From Streptomyces sp. S3(2020) (GTDB taxonomy: Bacteria; Actinomycetota; Actinomycetes; Streptomycetales; Streptomycetaceae), in NCBI RefSeq assembly GCF_013044505.1, contig NZ_JABERD010000033.1:1-62601 (forward strand): a stretch of DNA of 62,601 nt, written 5' to 3'. The position numbers were made by a program, and so were the translations under genes. The notes beneath the pieces were generated by a model. That model was not told the DNA's origin, searched no databases, and saw nothing but the letters and a program-made list of their open reading frames with translations. Position 1 is the first letter of the stretch. Each line of letters begins with the position of its first letter. Of this stretch, positions 51,438 to 60,098 are shown one piece after another.

Positions 51438-52505
51438 ATGCGGGAGTTCCCCGCGCTGGCGCTGTTCGGCACACGCCTGGCCACCGGACTCGTGGACGTC
51501 ACGAGCGACCCGTCGGCCCTGGACTCCGAGGGGTTCTGGGCCGTGGCGGCGGATTTCGAGGGCCGGCTGACGTGCGCGCGCTTCCGCGACGTACGCCGGA
51601 TCACGGACGGCGGTCTGCCGACGTCGGCGTGGCGGGGACCGGACAGCCGCGCGTGGACCACCTCGCTCGACCGGAGCACGTACCGGAAAGGAGTGGAACG
51701 CATCCGCGAGCACATCGCGGCCGGTGAGGTCTATCAGGCGAACCTGTGCCGGGTGCTGTCGGCTCCCGTCCCCGCGGACGCCGACATGCTGGCCCTGGCC
51801 GCTCTCCTCGTCCGGCACAACCCGGCACCGTACGCCGGTGTCCTCCGCGTCCCGGGCCACGGTGTGGAGGTGGCCTGTGCCTCGCCGGAACTCTTCCTGC
51901 GCCGGGACGGCGGCGAGATCCTCTCGGGTCCCATCAAGGGAACCGCCCCCACCGGGGCGGAACTGCTGGAGAAGGACCACGCGGAGAACGTGATGATCGT
52001 CGACCTCGTCCGCAACGACCTGGGACGGGTCTGCGTCCCCGGCTCCGTGACCGTGCCCGACCTGTGCGCCCTGGAGCAGCACCCGGGGCTCGTCCACCTC
52101 GTGTCCACCGTGGGCGGTCGCCTGCGCGAGGGGACGGGGTGGCCCGAGCTCCTGGCCGCCACGTTCCCGCCGGGGTCGGTCACGGGCACGCCCAAGGAGC
52201 GCGCCCTCCAGATCCTCGACGCGCTGGAGACGGTCCCTCGCGGACCGTACTGCGGTGGCATCGGCTGGGTCGACGCCGACCGGGCGCGCGGCGAACTGGC
52301 GGTCGGTATCCGCACCTTCTGGATCGACCGGACCGTGCAAGCCCTCAGGTTCGGCACCGGAGCCGGCATCACCTGGGACTCCGATCCGGAGCGGGAGTGG
52401 CAGGAGACGGAGCTGAAGGCCCGTCGGCTGCTGGCCATAGCGTCGACCGGACATCCGGGCGGGGTGCCCTCCCGCACGGCCTACGGGAACGATCTGGTCA
52501 CGTAG
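51438..52505 (+). CDS. pabB: Aminodeoxychorismate synthase component I-like (chorismate-binding)
   Basis: 355 aa chorismate-binding enzyme making 4-amino-4-deoxychorismate, a p-aminobenzoate precursor for folate. Motifs: AGEVYQANLCRVL, ILSGPIKGTAPTG, HAENVMIVDLVRNDLGRVC, GSVTGTPKERALQILD and GIGWVDADRARGELAVGIRTF. ATG at 51438 with GGAGG upstream, eleven bases after folD. No glutaminase subunit (pabA) or lyase (pabC) is encoded nearby, so it may use those of the housekeeping pathway or free ammonia. It fits a local boost in folate supply. Confidence 0.88.
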   Translation: MREFPALALFGTRLATGLVDVTSDPSALDSEGFWAVAADFEGRLTCARFRDVRRITDGGLPTSAWRGPDSRAWTTSLDRSTYRKGVERIREHIAAGEVYQANLCRVLSAPVPADADMLALAALLVRHNPAPYAGVLRVPGHGVEVACASPELFLRRDGGEILSGPIKGTAPTGAELLEKDHAENVMIVDLVRNDLGRVCVPGSVTVPDLCALEQHPGLVHLVSTVGGRLREGTGWPELLAATFPPGSVTGTPKERALQILDALETVPRGPYCGGIGWVDADRARGELAVGIRTFWIDRTVQALRFGTGAGITWDSDPEREWQETELKARRLLAIASTGHPGGVPSRTAYGNDLVT

Positions 52506-52519
52506 GCTGGTCCTCGTCG

Positions 52520-52533
52520 CTAAATCGTTCTAG
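52520..52533. promoter_or_regulatory. LacI-type operator before the lacI-family gene
   Basis: CTAAATCGTTCTAG matches 13 of 14 consensus positions. It lies 82-95 bp before the LacI regulator start, consistent with autoregulation. Confidence 0.78.
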
Positions 52534-52614
52534 ACGTCGGACAGCACTCCTGGTGGCGCCGGTGGCGCCTCTCGCGGGCCGGGGTGGCCTCCGGCCGAGA
52601 GGGAGTGTGCCGGG

Positions 52615-53538
52615 ATGGGCCGTTCGGGCCGGGTGACGCTGACCGACGTGGCCAACGCCTCCGGTGTGTCGCGGGCGACGGTGAGCTTCGTACTGAACGA
52701 CGACCCACGGCAGACGATCTCGGCGGCGACCCGGGAGCGGGTCATGACGGCCGCCGCCGACCTGGGCTACGTCGCCCACGGCATCGCCCGCGCCCTGCGC
52801 GAGGGGTCCTCGCGCATCGTCGTGCTCAACGTGGACTGGGGCATCGAGGGGAACTTCTCCCGGAGCTACGTCCGGGGCCTGGACGAGGAGTTGGCCGAAC
52901 ACGACCACATCCTCCTGGTCCGCCACGGCCACGCCATCCCGGAGGCCACCCAGAAGGTCCTCGACACCATCGCGCCCCGGGCGGTACTGCGGCTCGGAGA
53001 GGCGTACATGCAGGGACACACACCCGAGGAGGACTGGGCGAGCGGGTTCGCCGCCAACGCCGCGCTCCAGATCGGCCATCTCGTCGACCGGGGGCACACC
53101 CGGATCGCGATGGCACTTCCCGACCACGAGTTCCCGCTGACGGAGGCCCGGCTCGGCTTCGCCCAGGAGGCGGCCCGGCGGCTGGGGATCGAGCCCTTGG
53201 AGCGCTTCGTGGTCCCACGGCCCCGCGAGGCCGGCGCGGCAGCCGTCCAGGCGTTTCGCGTGGCGCACGCGGACGTGAGCGCGCTGGCCGCCTTCGACGA
53301 CGACATCGCCCTGCGCAGCCTCACGGCCCTGCGCGACCTCGGTGTGCGGGTGCCCGAAGACATGGCCGTTATCGGCTTCGACGAGACCGAGTACGGCTCC
53401 CTCTCCACGCCCGCGCTCACCACCGTCCACATCGACGCCGAGATCCTCGGCCGGATCGCCGCCCGCAACGCCCTGGGCATCGACAGCGGCGGCCTGGCAC
53501 CGGTGCCGGGCCGGATCGTGGTCCGCGCGTCGGTGTGA
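52615..53538 (+). CDS. LacI family transcriptional regulator
   Basis: 307 aa regulator. The N-terminal helix-turn-helix and hinge read VTLTDVANASGVSRATVSFVL and continue to YVAHGIARALREG; the periplasmic-binding-protein-like sensor domain follows, ending VIGFDETEYGSLSTPALTTV. It is in the middle of the demethylation cluster and preceded by the same palindrome found before folP and two ligM-like genes. It is the natural candidate to bind these sites; the effector may be a methoxyaromatic or a folate-cycle intermediate. Confidence 0.92.
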   Translation: MGRSGRVTLTDVANASGVSRATVSFVLNDDPRQTISAATRERVMTAAADLGYVAHGIARALREGSSRIVVLNVDWGIEGNFSRSYVRGLDEELAEHDHILLVRHGHAIPEATQKVLDTIAPRAVLRLGEAYMQGHTPEEDWASGFAANAALQIGHLVDRGHTRIAMALPDHEFPLTEARLGFAQEAARRLGIEPLERFVVPRPREAGAAAVQAFRVAHADVSALAAFDDDIALRSLTALRDLGVRVPEDMAVIGFDETEYGSLSTPALTTVHIDAEILGRIAARNALGIDSGGLAPVPGRIVVRASV

Positions 53539-53633
53539 CGGCGCTGCCCGGTCGTTGGATTCCGTGCGATTAGGTTGCGGAATCGGTCCCGTCACGCACG
53601 TCGCCGCCGTCCGTCACGCTTGTTACGGTCGAG

Positions 53634-53661
53634 CGGAATCGCTCTAGCTAAATCGATCTAG
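53634..53661. promoter_or_regulatory. Double LacI-type operator before the third ligM-like gene
   Basis: CTAAATCGATCTAG (53648-53661) is a perfect consensus palindrome. A weaker site, CGGAATCGCTCTAG (53634-53647, 11 of 14), abuts it, with centres 14 bp apart. Together they lie 67-94 bp before the gene start. Confidence 0.8.
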
Positions 53662-53727
53662 TTGATGTCGATCATGTGGTTCACGTAGTTGATCCAGTGG
53701 CTTCTTCATGGCGAGGTTCCCGTGGAC

Positions 53728-55092
53728 ATGACCCAGGCGCGGCGCAGCACCTACGAAACGGTTCTACGGCTGAGGGAGGCCCCCTTCGTCGTACAGCGGC
53801 CGCCGTACTTCAGCCCGGCCGCGGCGGCCCAGGACGAGGCCAACTCCCTCGGCGGCTACGGTCACTTCGCCCAGACCCTTCTGCCCCTCGAATACACCGG
53901 CTGGGCCGAGGAATGCGCCGCACACGTCACCTCCTGCTACGTCGGCGACTGGTCGTCCCTGCACAAGGTCGTCGTCCGCGGACGGGAGGCACTGGACTTC
54001 CTCGCCTGGCTGGGCATGAGGGACCTGTCCCGCTTCGAGCTCGGGCAGATCAAGCATCACGTCCAACTCGACGGGAACGGCTGGGTGGCGTCCGAGGGGA
54101 TCCTGTGCCGCCTGGACGACGAGGAGTTCCTGTACACGGCCGGCAGTGGCGACTGGCTGATCTGGCAGCTGAGCCAGGGCAGTTGGGACGCGGAGGCCGA
54201 GGACGTCAGCCCCGACCGGTTCGTCTTCGGCGTCCAGGGTCCGGCCGCCCTGGACACGTTGGAGAAGCTGACGGGGGAGAGTCTGCGCGACATCGCCTTC
54301 AGTCGGAGCCGGATGTGCGGGATCGCCGGAGTCCCCGTACGGGTGCTGCGTACCGGCATCTCGGGCGAGCTCGGATACGAACTGCACGGCCCCGCCGGGC
54401 ACGCCAACGAGGTCTGGTCGGCCACCGTCGAGTGCGGTGACGGGTTCGGCATCCGCCAACTGGGCCTGCGGTCGCAGCCGGTGCAGCACATCGAGGCGGG
54501 CATCGCCACGAACGGCCTCGACTACCTCCCCGCGTCCATCCTGACGCCCGGCGCACCCCGGCAGTTCAGGAGGGGAGCGCCGGGTGGCAGCTTCGTACCG
54601 GAGAACGGCATCACGGACTACTTCCGCAAGCCGTCCGAACTGGGCTGGGGGTTCCGCAAAGGAGTCCCCGACCGTGACTTCCTGGGCCGTGACGCGCTGG
54701 CTGTCGACGCGGCGGGCGGCGCGGGCGGCACCGCGCGGCGGACACTCGTGGGCCTGCGCTGGAACGCCGAGGACGTCGCCGGCATCCTCACCGCCGCCCT
54801 CCGCGAGGGCGAGCTGCCCGACCCCATGGAGGTCCCGCGCGGCCGTGGTCCGGTCTTCGACCAAGTCCTCGCCGGCGGAAGGCGTGTGGGCGTGTCCACC
54901 GGCCGGACCGTCAGTGTGAACCTGCGGTCGACCATCTCCCTCTGCGTGATCGACGAGAGCCACGCCCACCCCGGGAACGAGGTCACGGTGTTGTGGGGGC
55001 GACCGGGCACGGCACAGCGTGAGATCCGGGCGACGGTCGCCAAGTTGCCCTTCAAGCCGGACCGTCGGCGCACCGACGTGTCGGCGCTCTGA
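53728..55092 (+). CDS. GcvT-fold demethylase, divergent LigM-like paralogue 3
   Basis: 454 aa aminomethyltransferase-fold protein. It keeps LPLEYTGWAEECAAH near the N-terminus, FGVQGPAALDTLEKL, GISGELGYELHG and ITDYFRKPSELGWG, but lacks the LSHHM and ESGW motifs of paralogues 1 and 2 (the latter position reads HIEAGIATNG). It may act on a different methylated substrate, perhaps an N- or O-methyl compound. The ATG at 53728 is preceded by GAGG; a GTG six bases earlier or ATG at 53689 are alternatives. A double LacI-type operator precedes it. Confidence 0.8.
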   Translation: MTQARRSTYETVLRLREAPFVVQRPPYFSPAAAAQDEANSLGGYGHFAQTLLPLEYTGWAEECAAHVTSCYVGDWSSLHKVVVRGREALDFLAWLGMRDLSRFELGQIKHHVQLDGNGWVASEGILCRLDDEEFLYTAGSGDWLIWQLSQGSWDAEAEDVSPDRFVFGVQGPAALDTLEKLTGESLRDIAFSRSRMCGIAGVPVRVLRTGISGELGYELHGPAGHANEVWSATVECGDGFGIRQLGLRSQPVQHIEAGIATNGLDYLPASILTPGAPRQFRRGAPGGSFVPENGITDYFRKPSELGWGFRKGVPDRDFLGRDALAVDAAGGAGGTARRTLVGLRWNAEDVAGILTAALREGELPDPMEVPRGRGPVFDQVLAGGRRVGVSTGRTVSVNLRSTISLCVIDESHAHPGNEVTVLWGRPGTAQREIRATVAKLPFKPDRRRTDVSAL

Positions 55093-55193
55093 GCGGAGGT
55101 CGGGTCCGATCTTCCTCGGTCGGTGTGAACTCCATATACGGTTCACAGGCTTTTGCCACGTTGGCTTTAAGTGTCGACGAAATTGTCATCGAC

Positions 55194-56561
55194 ATGGTCA
55201 ACTCAACGCACGGACACAAGCCGCGGACGCAGGCTGCCCACCGTTCCCGCCGCTGGTTCATGAACAAGACCCTCCTCGCCGGCGGCGTCTCCGCCGTCGC
55301 GATCATGGGCGGTTACGCCGCCAGCCAGGCCGGTGCGGAGGAGACGTCCACCGCCGACGCCACGGCGAGCGCCACCCCGTCGGGCCCGCCGTCCGGTGGC
55401 GGCTTCGGCCAGACCATCGCCTACGACGACTTCGTCGGCGTCACCACCGACGGAACCGTCGTCGACGACCTGTACGCGATCCACCGCACCGGCGTCTCCA
55501 CCACCCCGGTGGTGCGTGCCGCGGCGGCCTTCGTGGACTCGCTGACCGACACCCAGAAGTCGGCCACGCTCTTCGACATCGACTCCGACCAGTGGCTCGA
55601 CTGGACCAACATCGACTCCAACGACCGCGAGGGCCTCGCCCTGCGCGACATGACGGAGAAGCAGTACAAGCTCGCGATCAAGCTGCTCAAGTCCGCCCTG
55701 TCGGCCCGCGGCCTGGAGAACGCCACCCAGATCCGCAAGCTCAACCACTACCTCGGTGAGGCGAGCGGCGACACCACCAAGGCGCTCAACTTCGACGCCT
55801 ACTGGTTCACGATCATGGGCACCCCGTCGGCGAAGGCCCCGTGGGGCTTCCAGTTCGAGGGGCACCACCTGATCGTCAACTACTTCGTCCTCGGCGACCA
55901 GGTCGTCGCGACCCCGACCTTCCGCGGCTCCGAGCCGACGAAGATCACCTACGACGGCGTGGACTACCACCTGTTCCGCGAGGAGACCGGCGCAGGTCTC
56001 AAGATGCTGCGCTCGCTCAACGCCACGCAGCTCGCCACCGCGGCGCCCGGCACCGAGGAGAAGACGGGCACCAACCTGACCGTCGGCGCAGGCAACGACA
56101 ACGCCGTCCTGCCCTACAAGGGCCTCAAGGGCTCGGAGTTGAACCGCAAGCAGCAGAAACTGCTGCTCGACCTGGTCGAGGTCTACACCGGCACCATCGA
56201 CGAGGGGCACTCGCGGGTGTGGCTGCGGGACATCGACAAGCACCTCGACGACACGTACTTCTACTGGATCGGCGAGTCCGAGGACGACTCGGCGTTCTAC
56301 TACCGCGTGCACTCCCCGGTCGTCCTGATCGAGTACGACGCCGAGTCGCCGCTCGCCTACCACGAGGACGACGACTCCAGCTCGGCCTCCCCGACCGCTT
56401 CGGCGACGGCCTCCGCCTCGGCGTCAGCCGGCCCGGGCGATGGCACGGGCGGTCCGAACGGCACCCCCACCCAGCAGCACATCCACACCATCATCCGCAC
56501 CCCCAACGGCAACGACTACGGCGTGGACCTCCTCAAGCTCCACCTGGCGACCGACCACTGA
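55194..56561 (+). CDS. DUF3500 domain-containing exported protein
   Basis: 455 aa. The N-terminus carries a long signal peptide with an arginine pair (SRRWFMNKTLLAGGVSAVAI) and a Ser/Thr/Ala linker, followed by a DUF3500 domain (about 90-400): WGFQFEGHHLIVNYFV, ATPTFRGSEP and DDTYFYWIGESEDDSAFYYR. A Ser/Ala-rich low-complexity stretch precedes the C-terminal IRTPNGNDYGVDLLKLHLATDH. I chose ATG 55194; 55125 or 55260 are possible. Function is unknown; probably secreted, perhaps through Tat. Confidence 0.85.
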   Translation: MVNSTHGHKPRTQAAHRSRRWFMNKTLLAGGVSAVAIMGGYAASQAGAEETSTADATASATPSGPPSGGGFGQTIAYDDFVGVTTDGTVVDDLYAIHRTGVSTTPVVRAAAAFVDSLTDTQKSATLFDIDSDQWLDWTNIDSNDREGLALRDMTEKQYKLAIKLLKSALSARGLENATQIRKLNHYLGEASGDTTKALNFDAYWFTIMGTPSAKAPWGFQFEGHHLIVNYFVLGDQVVATPTFRGSEPTKITYDGVDYHLFREETGAGLKMLRSLNATQLATAAPGTEEKTGTNLTVGAGNDNAVLPYKGLKGSELNRKQQKLLLDLVEVYTGTIDEGHSRVWLRDIDKHLDDTYFYWIGESEDDSAFYYRVHSPVVLIEYDAESPLAYHEDDDSSSASPTASATASASASAGPGDGTGGPNGTPTQQHIHTIIRTPNGNDYGVDLLKLHLATDH

Positions 56562-56843
56562 CCACCGGTCCCATCCCGCGCCCCCGCGACGGCAACCATA
56601 GTTCGGGACGGGAAGCGATCACGACAATCGGCGTGGTCGCTCGGAGGACGTCGTGACGGTGGCCTCGATGGTGGCGAGGCCGGTGACGGTTCGCCGGTGC
56701 GGGCGACGTTGTCGCCGGTCGACGGCTGCACCAGCCAGCAGCCCTGGACGGCCACGTCGGTGCCGCCTACGCTCTCGCCTTCAGCCTCGTTTGGTAGACC
56801 CGGGCCACCCTCGATCACGGGTCTCTCTCGGTAGCGAAGACTC

Positions 56844-58103
56844 CTACCTCGCGGCGGAATTCGGTCGGCCTACGCGGAGGCCTGGCCGAATCCCCTCGCA
56901 GTGACGCTGTCTTGAGCTCGCGCGGCGCTGGGCCCGGCGGAGGAACGGGCGCTCCACGAGGTAGTACGACAGCAGGGCCATCGTCACGGTGAGTACCACC
57001 GTGGCCGACAGGCGCCCGTCCTGCACACCGAGGGAGGCCAGCAGCCGTACGACGGGGTAGTGCCACAGGTAGATGCCGTAGCTGAGGTTGCGGCCGATCC
57101 AGGCGAGCGGCTCCCATGACAGGAGGCGGGACAGCCATGTGTCGGGCCGCAGTTCGAGTCCCGCGACGAGGGTGGCGGAGGTCGCCGCCACCCCGAGGAA
57201 CCCGACGGTGTACCAGAGGGCGGTCCACGTTCCGTTGTCCCCCGTGATCGGCACCTGCCAGGCCACGAGGGCGAGCAGTGAGAGGGCGGGCACTGCGAGC
57301 CGTCCGGCCCACGTGCGCAGGAGTTCCAGACGCGGGTCGTCCGCCTGGAGCCGGGCCAGGACCACGGCGACCAGGGCGCCGGCCAGCAGTTGGTCGGCGC
57401 GGGTGTCCGTGCCGTTGTAGATGCGGTGGGTCGCGTCCGGGTTCCACAGGACGCAGCGCCACAGGAAGGGCAGGACGCACAGCGTGGCGGTGCACAGCAG
57501 GACCTTCTGGGCGCGCAGGCGGCGTAGCAGGAGCAGCAGGAGGAGCGGCCAGAGGAAGTAGAACTGCTCTTCTACGCCGAGTGACCAGGTGTGTGCGAGG
57601 GGGCCGCCGGAGTACGGCCCGGACTCCATGGCCCTGAAGACATTGGTGACGAAGGCCGCCGCGAGGCCCACCGCCTGCCATGAACCCTCGAAGCTCCACA
57701 GCGATGTCGTGGTCGCGAGCAGCACGCAGACCGCGCACACCGCCAGCAGCGCGGGGACGAGCCTCGTCCAACGGCGCCGGTAGAAGGCGAGCAGGGCGAT
57801 GGTGCCGGTGCGGGAGTACTCGGCGAGCAGCAGGCGGGTGATGACGAAGCCGCTGATGGTGAAGAAGACGTCGACGGCCACCGATCCGCCGGGAACGAGG
57901 GTGTGGTCCACGTGGTAGACGAGGACCAGCGCGACCGCGAGCGTCCGCAATCCGTCCAGCCCGTTCACCCGGCCGCTGCGCAGGGCCGCCGACGGGTAAC
58001 CGCGGCCCGCGCGTGATGCCGCAGGACCTGGAGATCTGGGAGCGCCGACTGTCCCGTACCCCTTGGTCTCCACTACGGCTGTCGCGTCTGGTGCCTTGGC
58101 CAT
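56844..58103 (-). CDS. Acyltransferase 3 family membrane protein (OafA-like)
   Basis: 419 aa integral membrane O-acyltransferase with about ten hydrophobic segments. Typical features are GLDGLRTLAVALVLVYHVD, VDVFFTISGFVIT, AHTWSLGVEEQFYFLWP and YGIYLWHYPVVRLL. There is no SGNH domain. It probably transfers acetyl or another acyl group to a polysaccharide or small molecule. ATG at 58103 with GGGGAG upstream. The 282 bp between it and the DUF3500 gene (convergent) hold no recognisable gene or hairpin. Confidence 0.9.
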   Translation of the reverse strand: MAKAPDATAVVETKGYGTVGAPRSPGPAASRAGRGYPSAALRSGRVNGLDGLRTLAVALVLVYHVDHTLVPGGSVAVDVFFTISGFVITRLLLAEYSRTGTIALLAFYRRRWTRLVPALLAVCAVCVLLATTTSLWSFEGSWQAVGLAAAFVTNVFRAMESGPYSGGPLAHTWSLGVEEQFYFLWPLLLLLLLRRLRAQKVLLCTATLCVLPFLWRCVLWNPDATHRIYNGTDTRADQLLAGALVAVVLARLQADDPRLELLRTWAGRLAVPALSLLALVAWQVPITGDNGTWTALWYTVGFLGVAATSATLVAGLELRPDTWLSRLLSWEPLAWIGRNLSYGIYLWHYPVVRLLASLGVQDGRLSATVVLTVTMALLSYYLVERPFLRRAQRRASSRQRHCEGIRPGLRVGRPNSAAR

Positions 58104-58244
58104 GAACGAGATCGCTCCCCACCTGCCCACTGTTTCCGGTAATCCGATGCACCTGTCCGCGAATCACGATCACATTCCTGTCTGTCAGTCAGCTGTAGGA
58201 ATCCGAGGGGGTGTCCATGAGGTGGCTGTCGGACCCTCGCCAAA

Positions 58245-58282
58245 TCTATCGATTCTCGATAGATTCCCATCGAGATTCGATG
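58245..58282. promoter_or_regulatory. Two tandem palindromes before the DUF2975/XRE operon
   Basis: TCTATCGA-TTC-TCGATAGA (58245-58263) is a perfect 8-bp inverted repeat; CATCGA-GAT-TCGATG (58268-58282) is a perfect 6-bp one. Both share the core ATCGAnnnTCGAT and their centres are 21 bp apart, two helical turns. They end just upstream of the GGAAGG ribosome site. The XRE-type regulator encoded second in the operon is the likely ligand. Confidence 0.75.
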
Positions 58283-58294
58283 GAAGGCTGGGTC

Positions 58295-58786
58295 ATGGGA
58301 AAGCTGACCGTGCGTGCGCTGCGCGCCGTGCTCGTGGTGGTGCTCGTCGGTACCGCGCTCGTACAGGCATTGATGGTGTGGACATTGGTCAGCGGGAGCG
58401 ACCCGGAGGACGGGTCGCTCCCGCTGACCGCGTTCCGCGTGATCACGGTCCTGGGCATGGTGTCGGCCCAGGTAGCCCTGATCTGCGTATGGCGGCTGGT
58501 GACGATGGTGCGACGAGGAACCGTCTTCTCCCACGCTGCCTTCCGGTACGTGGACGGCGTGATCGGCGCGATCGTGGCGGCTGCGCTCCTCTGGTTCGTG
58601 GTCACGGCCCTCAATGCGCCGGGCCAGCGGGACGACCCGGGCGTCACCGTCATCATGGGCGGGGTCGGCTTGGCCATCCTGGGTGTCGCGCTCATCGTGC
58701 TCGTGCTGCGGATGCTGCGCGCACAGGCCGTCGCGCGCGACGTCGAAGCGTCACAGATGCAGGCCGAGTTGGACGAGGTGATCTGA
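58295..58786 (+). CDS. DUF2975-like membrane protein
   Basis: 163 aa protein with four probable transmembrane helices (ALRAVLVVVLVGTALVQALM, VITVLGMVSAQVALICVW, GAIVAAALLWFVVTAL, VGLAILGVALIVLVLRML). The size and its pairing with a small YozG-like XRE regulator match the DUF2975 group. ATG at 58295 with GGAAGG eight bases upstream. The stop overlaps the regulator's start (TGATG). Function unknown. Confidence 0.83.
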   Translation: MGKLTVRALRAVLVVVLVGTALVQALMVWTLVSGSDPEDGSLPLTAFRVITVLGMVSAQVALICVWRLVTMVRRGTVFSHAAFRYVDGVIGAIVAAALLWFVVTALNAPGQRDDPGVTVIMGGVGLAILGVALIVLVLRMLRAQAVARDVEASQMQAELDEVI

Positions 58787-59007
58787 TGCCGATCGCCGTC
58801 GACATCGACGTGATGCTGGCCAAGCGGAAGATGTCCGTGGGCGAGCTCGCGGACCGCGTAGGGATCACCGCCGCCAACCTGGCGGTACTCAAGAACGGTC
58901 GCGCCAAGGCAGTACGCTTCGCGACACTCGCCGCGCTCTGCGAGGTGCTCAAGTGCCAGCCGGGCGATCTGCTGCGCTGGGAGGCCGAGGACGCCGTAGG
59001 CGAATGA
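58786..59007 (+). CDS. Small XRE family (YozG-like) transcriptional regulator
   Basis: 73 aa Cro/CI-type DNA-binding protein: MSVGELADRVGITAANLAVLK and ATLAALCEVLKCQPGDLLRWE. It consists only of the helix-turn-helix domain. Translation is coupled to the DUF2975-like gene (one-base overlap, TGATG). It probably binds the tandem palindromes upstream of the operon. Confidence 0.9.
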   Translation: MPIAVDIDVMLAKRKMSVGELADRVGITAANLAVLKNGRAKAVRFATLAALCEVLKCQPGDLLRWEAEDAVGE

Positions 59008-59225
59008 CGTGCTCTTCCAAGATCGTGGAGTTCTCGACACCCGTGATTCGAGTGGAAGACCGTGCCCGAAGAGGTCCCGGGTGCTGGTTGATGCTCTTGA
59101 GCGCCGGCCGGGCGGTGTCTTGGGGCTTCGAGCTGTCCGCAACCGGGGCAACGTCGTCGAGCCGGTGTTCCGCGAGCCGCGGACCCGCCGCACGAAGGCG
59201 CGCACCGGTGCGAAATACTCTCCCG

Positions 59226-59714
59226 ATGAGTTCACGCACTTCCCCGATCAGTCAGCCGATCACGATCCGGAGGGCCATCGCGCGGGATGCCAAGCGGCTC
59301 ACGCGGCTCGTGCGTGGCTCAGGTGCCTACAAGGGGAAGTACGCGGCCGCAGTCGCGGGCTACCGGGTCGGCCCCGACTACATCGAGGCCCACCGCACCT
59401 TCGTGGCCGTCGGCGCCGACCAGCACGGAGACAGGGTCCTCGGGTTCTACTCTCTCGTCCTTGATCCACCGGAACTCGACCTGCTGTTCGTCGCCGACGA
59501 AGCGCAAGGGCGGGGTATTGGACGGAGCCTCGTCGCGCACATGCAGGCCGAGGCCCGTGCCGCCGGGCTCGACCGCCTCAGGGTGGTGTCGCACCTTCCC
59601 GCCGAGGGCTTCTACCACCGCGTCGGTGCGGTGCGGACCGGGACCGCGTTGGCGAACCCACCCGTCGTGCCGTGGGACCGTCCCGAATTCGAGTTCCGCA
59701 TTCCTGCAGAATGA
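59226..59714 (+). CDS. GNAT family N-acetyltransferase
   Basis: 162 aa acetyltransferase. The acetyl-CoA loop reads EAQGRGIGRSLVAHM, preceded by LDLLFVADEA and followed by DRLRVVSHLPAEGFYHRVGA. ATG at 59226 has no clear ribosome site, so a start slightly downstream or a leaderless message is possible. The 218 bp before it contain no recognisable gene. Substrate unknown. Confidence 0.85.
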   Translation: MSSRTSPISQPITIRRAIARDAKRLTRLVRGSGAYKGKYAAAVAGYRVGPDYIEAHRTFVAVGADQHGDRVLGFYSLVLDPPELDLLFVADEAQGRGIGRSLVAHMQAEARAAGLDRLRVVSHLPAEGFYHRVGAVRTGTALANPPVVPWDRPEFEFRIPAE

Positions 59715-59761
59715 CGAGGTGTCCCGGTTGGCGGGTGGTGCCGGCCCATCCGCGACAGGCT

Positions 59762-60043
59762 CTACAGCAGCCGGGCCTCGACCTGTTCCAGGTACCGGAA
59801 CTCCGGCGCGATGACGCCGGCGCGGCGGCGCAGTTCGACGAGTTCGCTGGACTCGAAGAACGCACGGGCCGCGTCGAGCGAGGTCCAGCGCGACAGGTGC
59901 ACGACGACGTTCTCCGCGGAGTCGCGACGCAGGAGCTGGTAGCTGATTTCGCCGGCCGCCTTCCGCGCCGGAGCGGCGTCGTCGAAGACGCGTTTCCAGT
60001 CGGGATAGGCGGCCACCTCGTGGATGATCAGGACGTACTTCAC
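59762..60043 (-). CDS. Small dimeric alpha-beta barrel (monooxygenase-like) protein
   Basis: 93 aa: VKYVLIIHEVAAYPDWKRVF, then VVVHLSRWTSLDAARAFFES and a C-terminal LEQVEARLL. The pattern fits the antibiotic-biosynthesis-monooxygenase/NIPSNAP-type ferredoxin-like fold. GTG at 60043 has AGGAG five bases upstream. It lies on the same strand as the dienelactone hydrolase 55 bp upstream and may share its transcript. Confidence 0.75.
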   Translation of the reverse strand: MKYVLIIHEVAAYPDWKRVFDDAAPARKAAGEISYQLLRRDSAENVVVHLSRWTSLDAARAFFESSELVELRRRAGVIAPEFRYLEQVEARLL

Positions 60044-60098
60044 ATGTGCTCCTGTCCGGAGTCGGGGCTCGTCGTCATGTGCGCGGGCGTCGAGGCGT

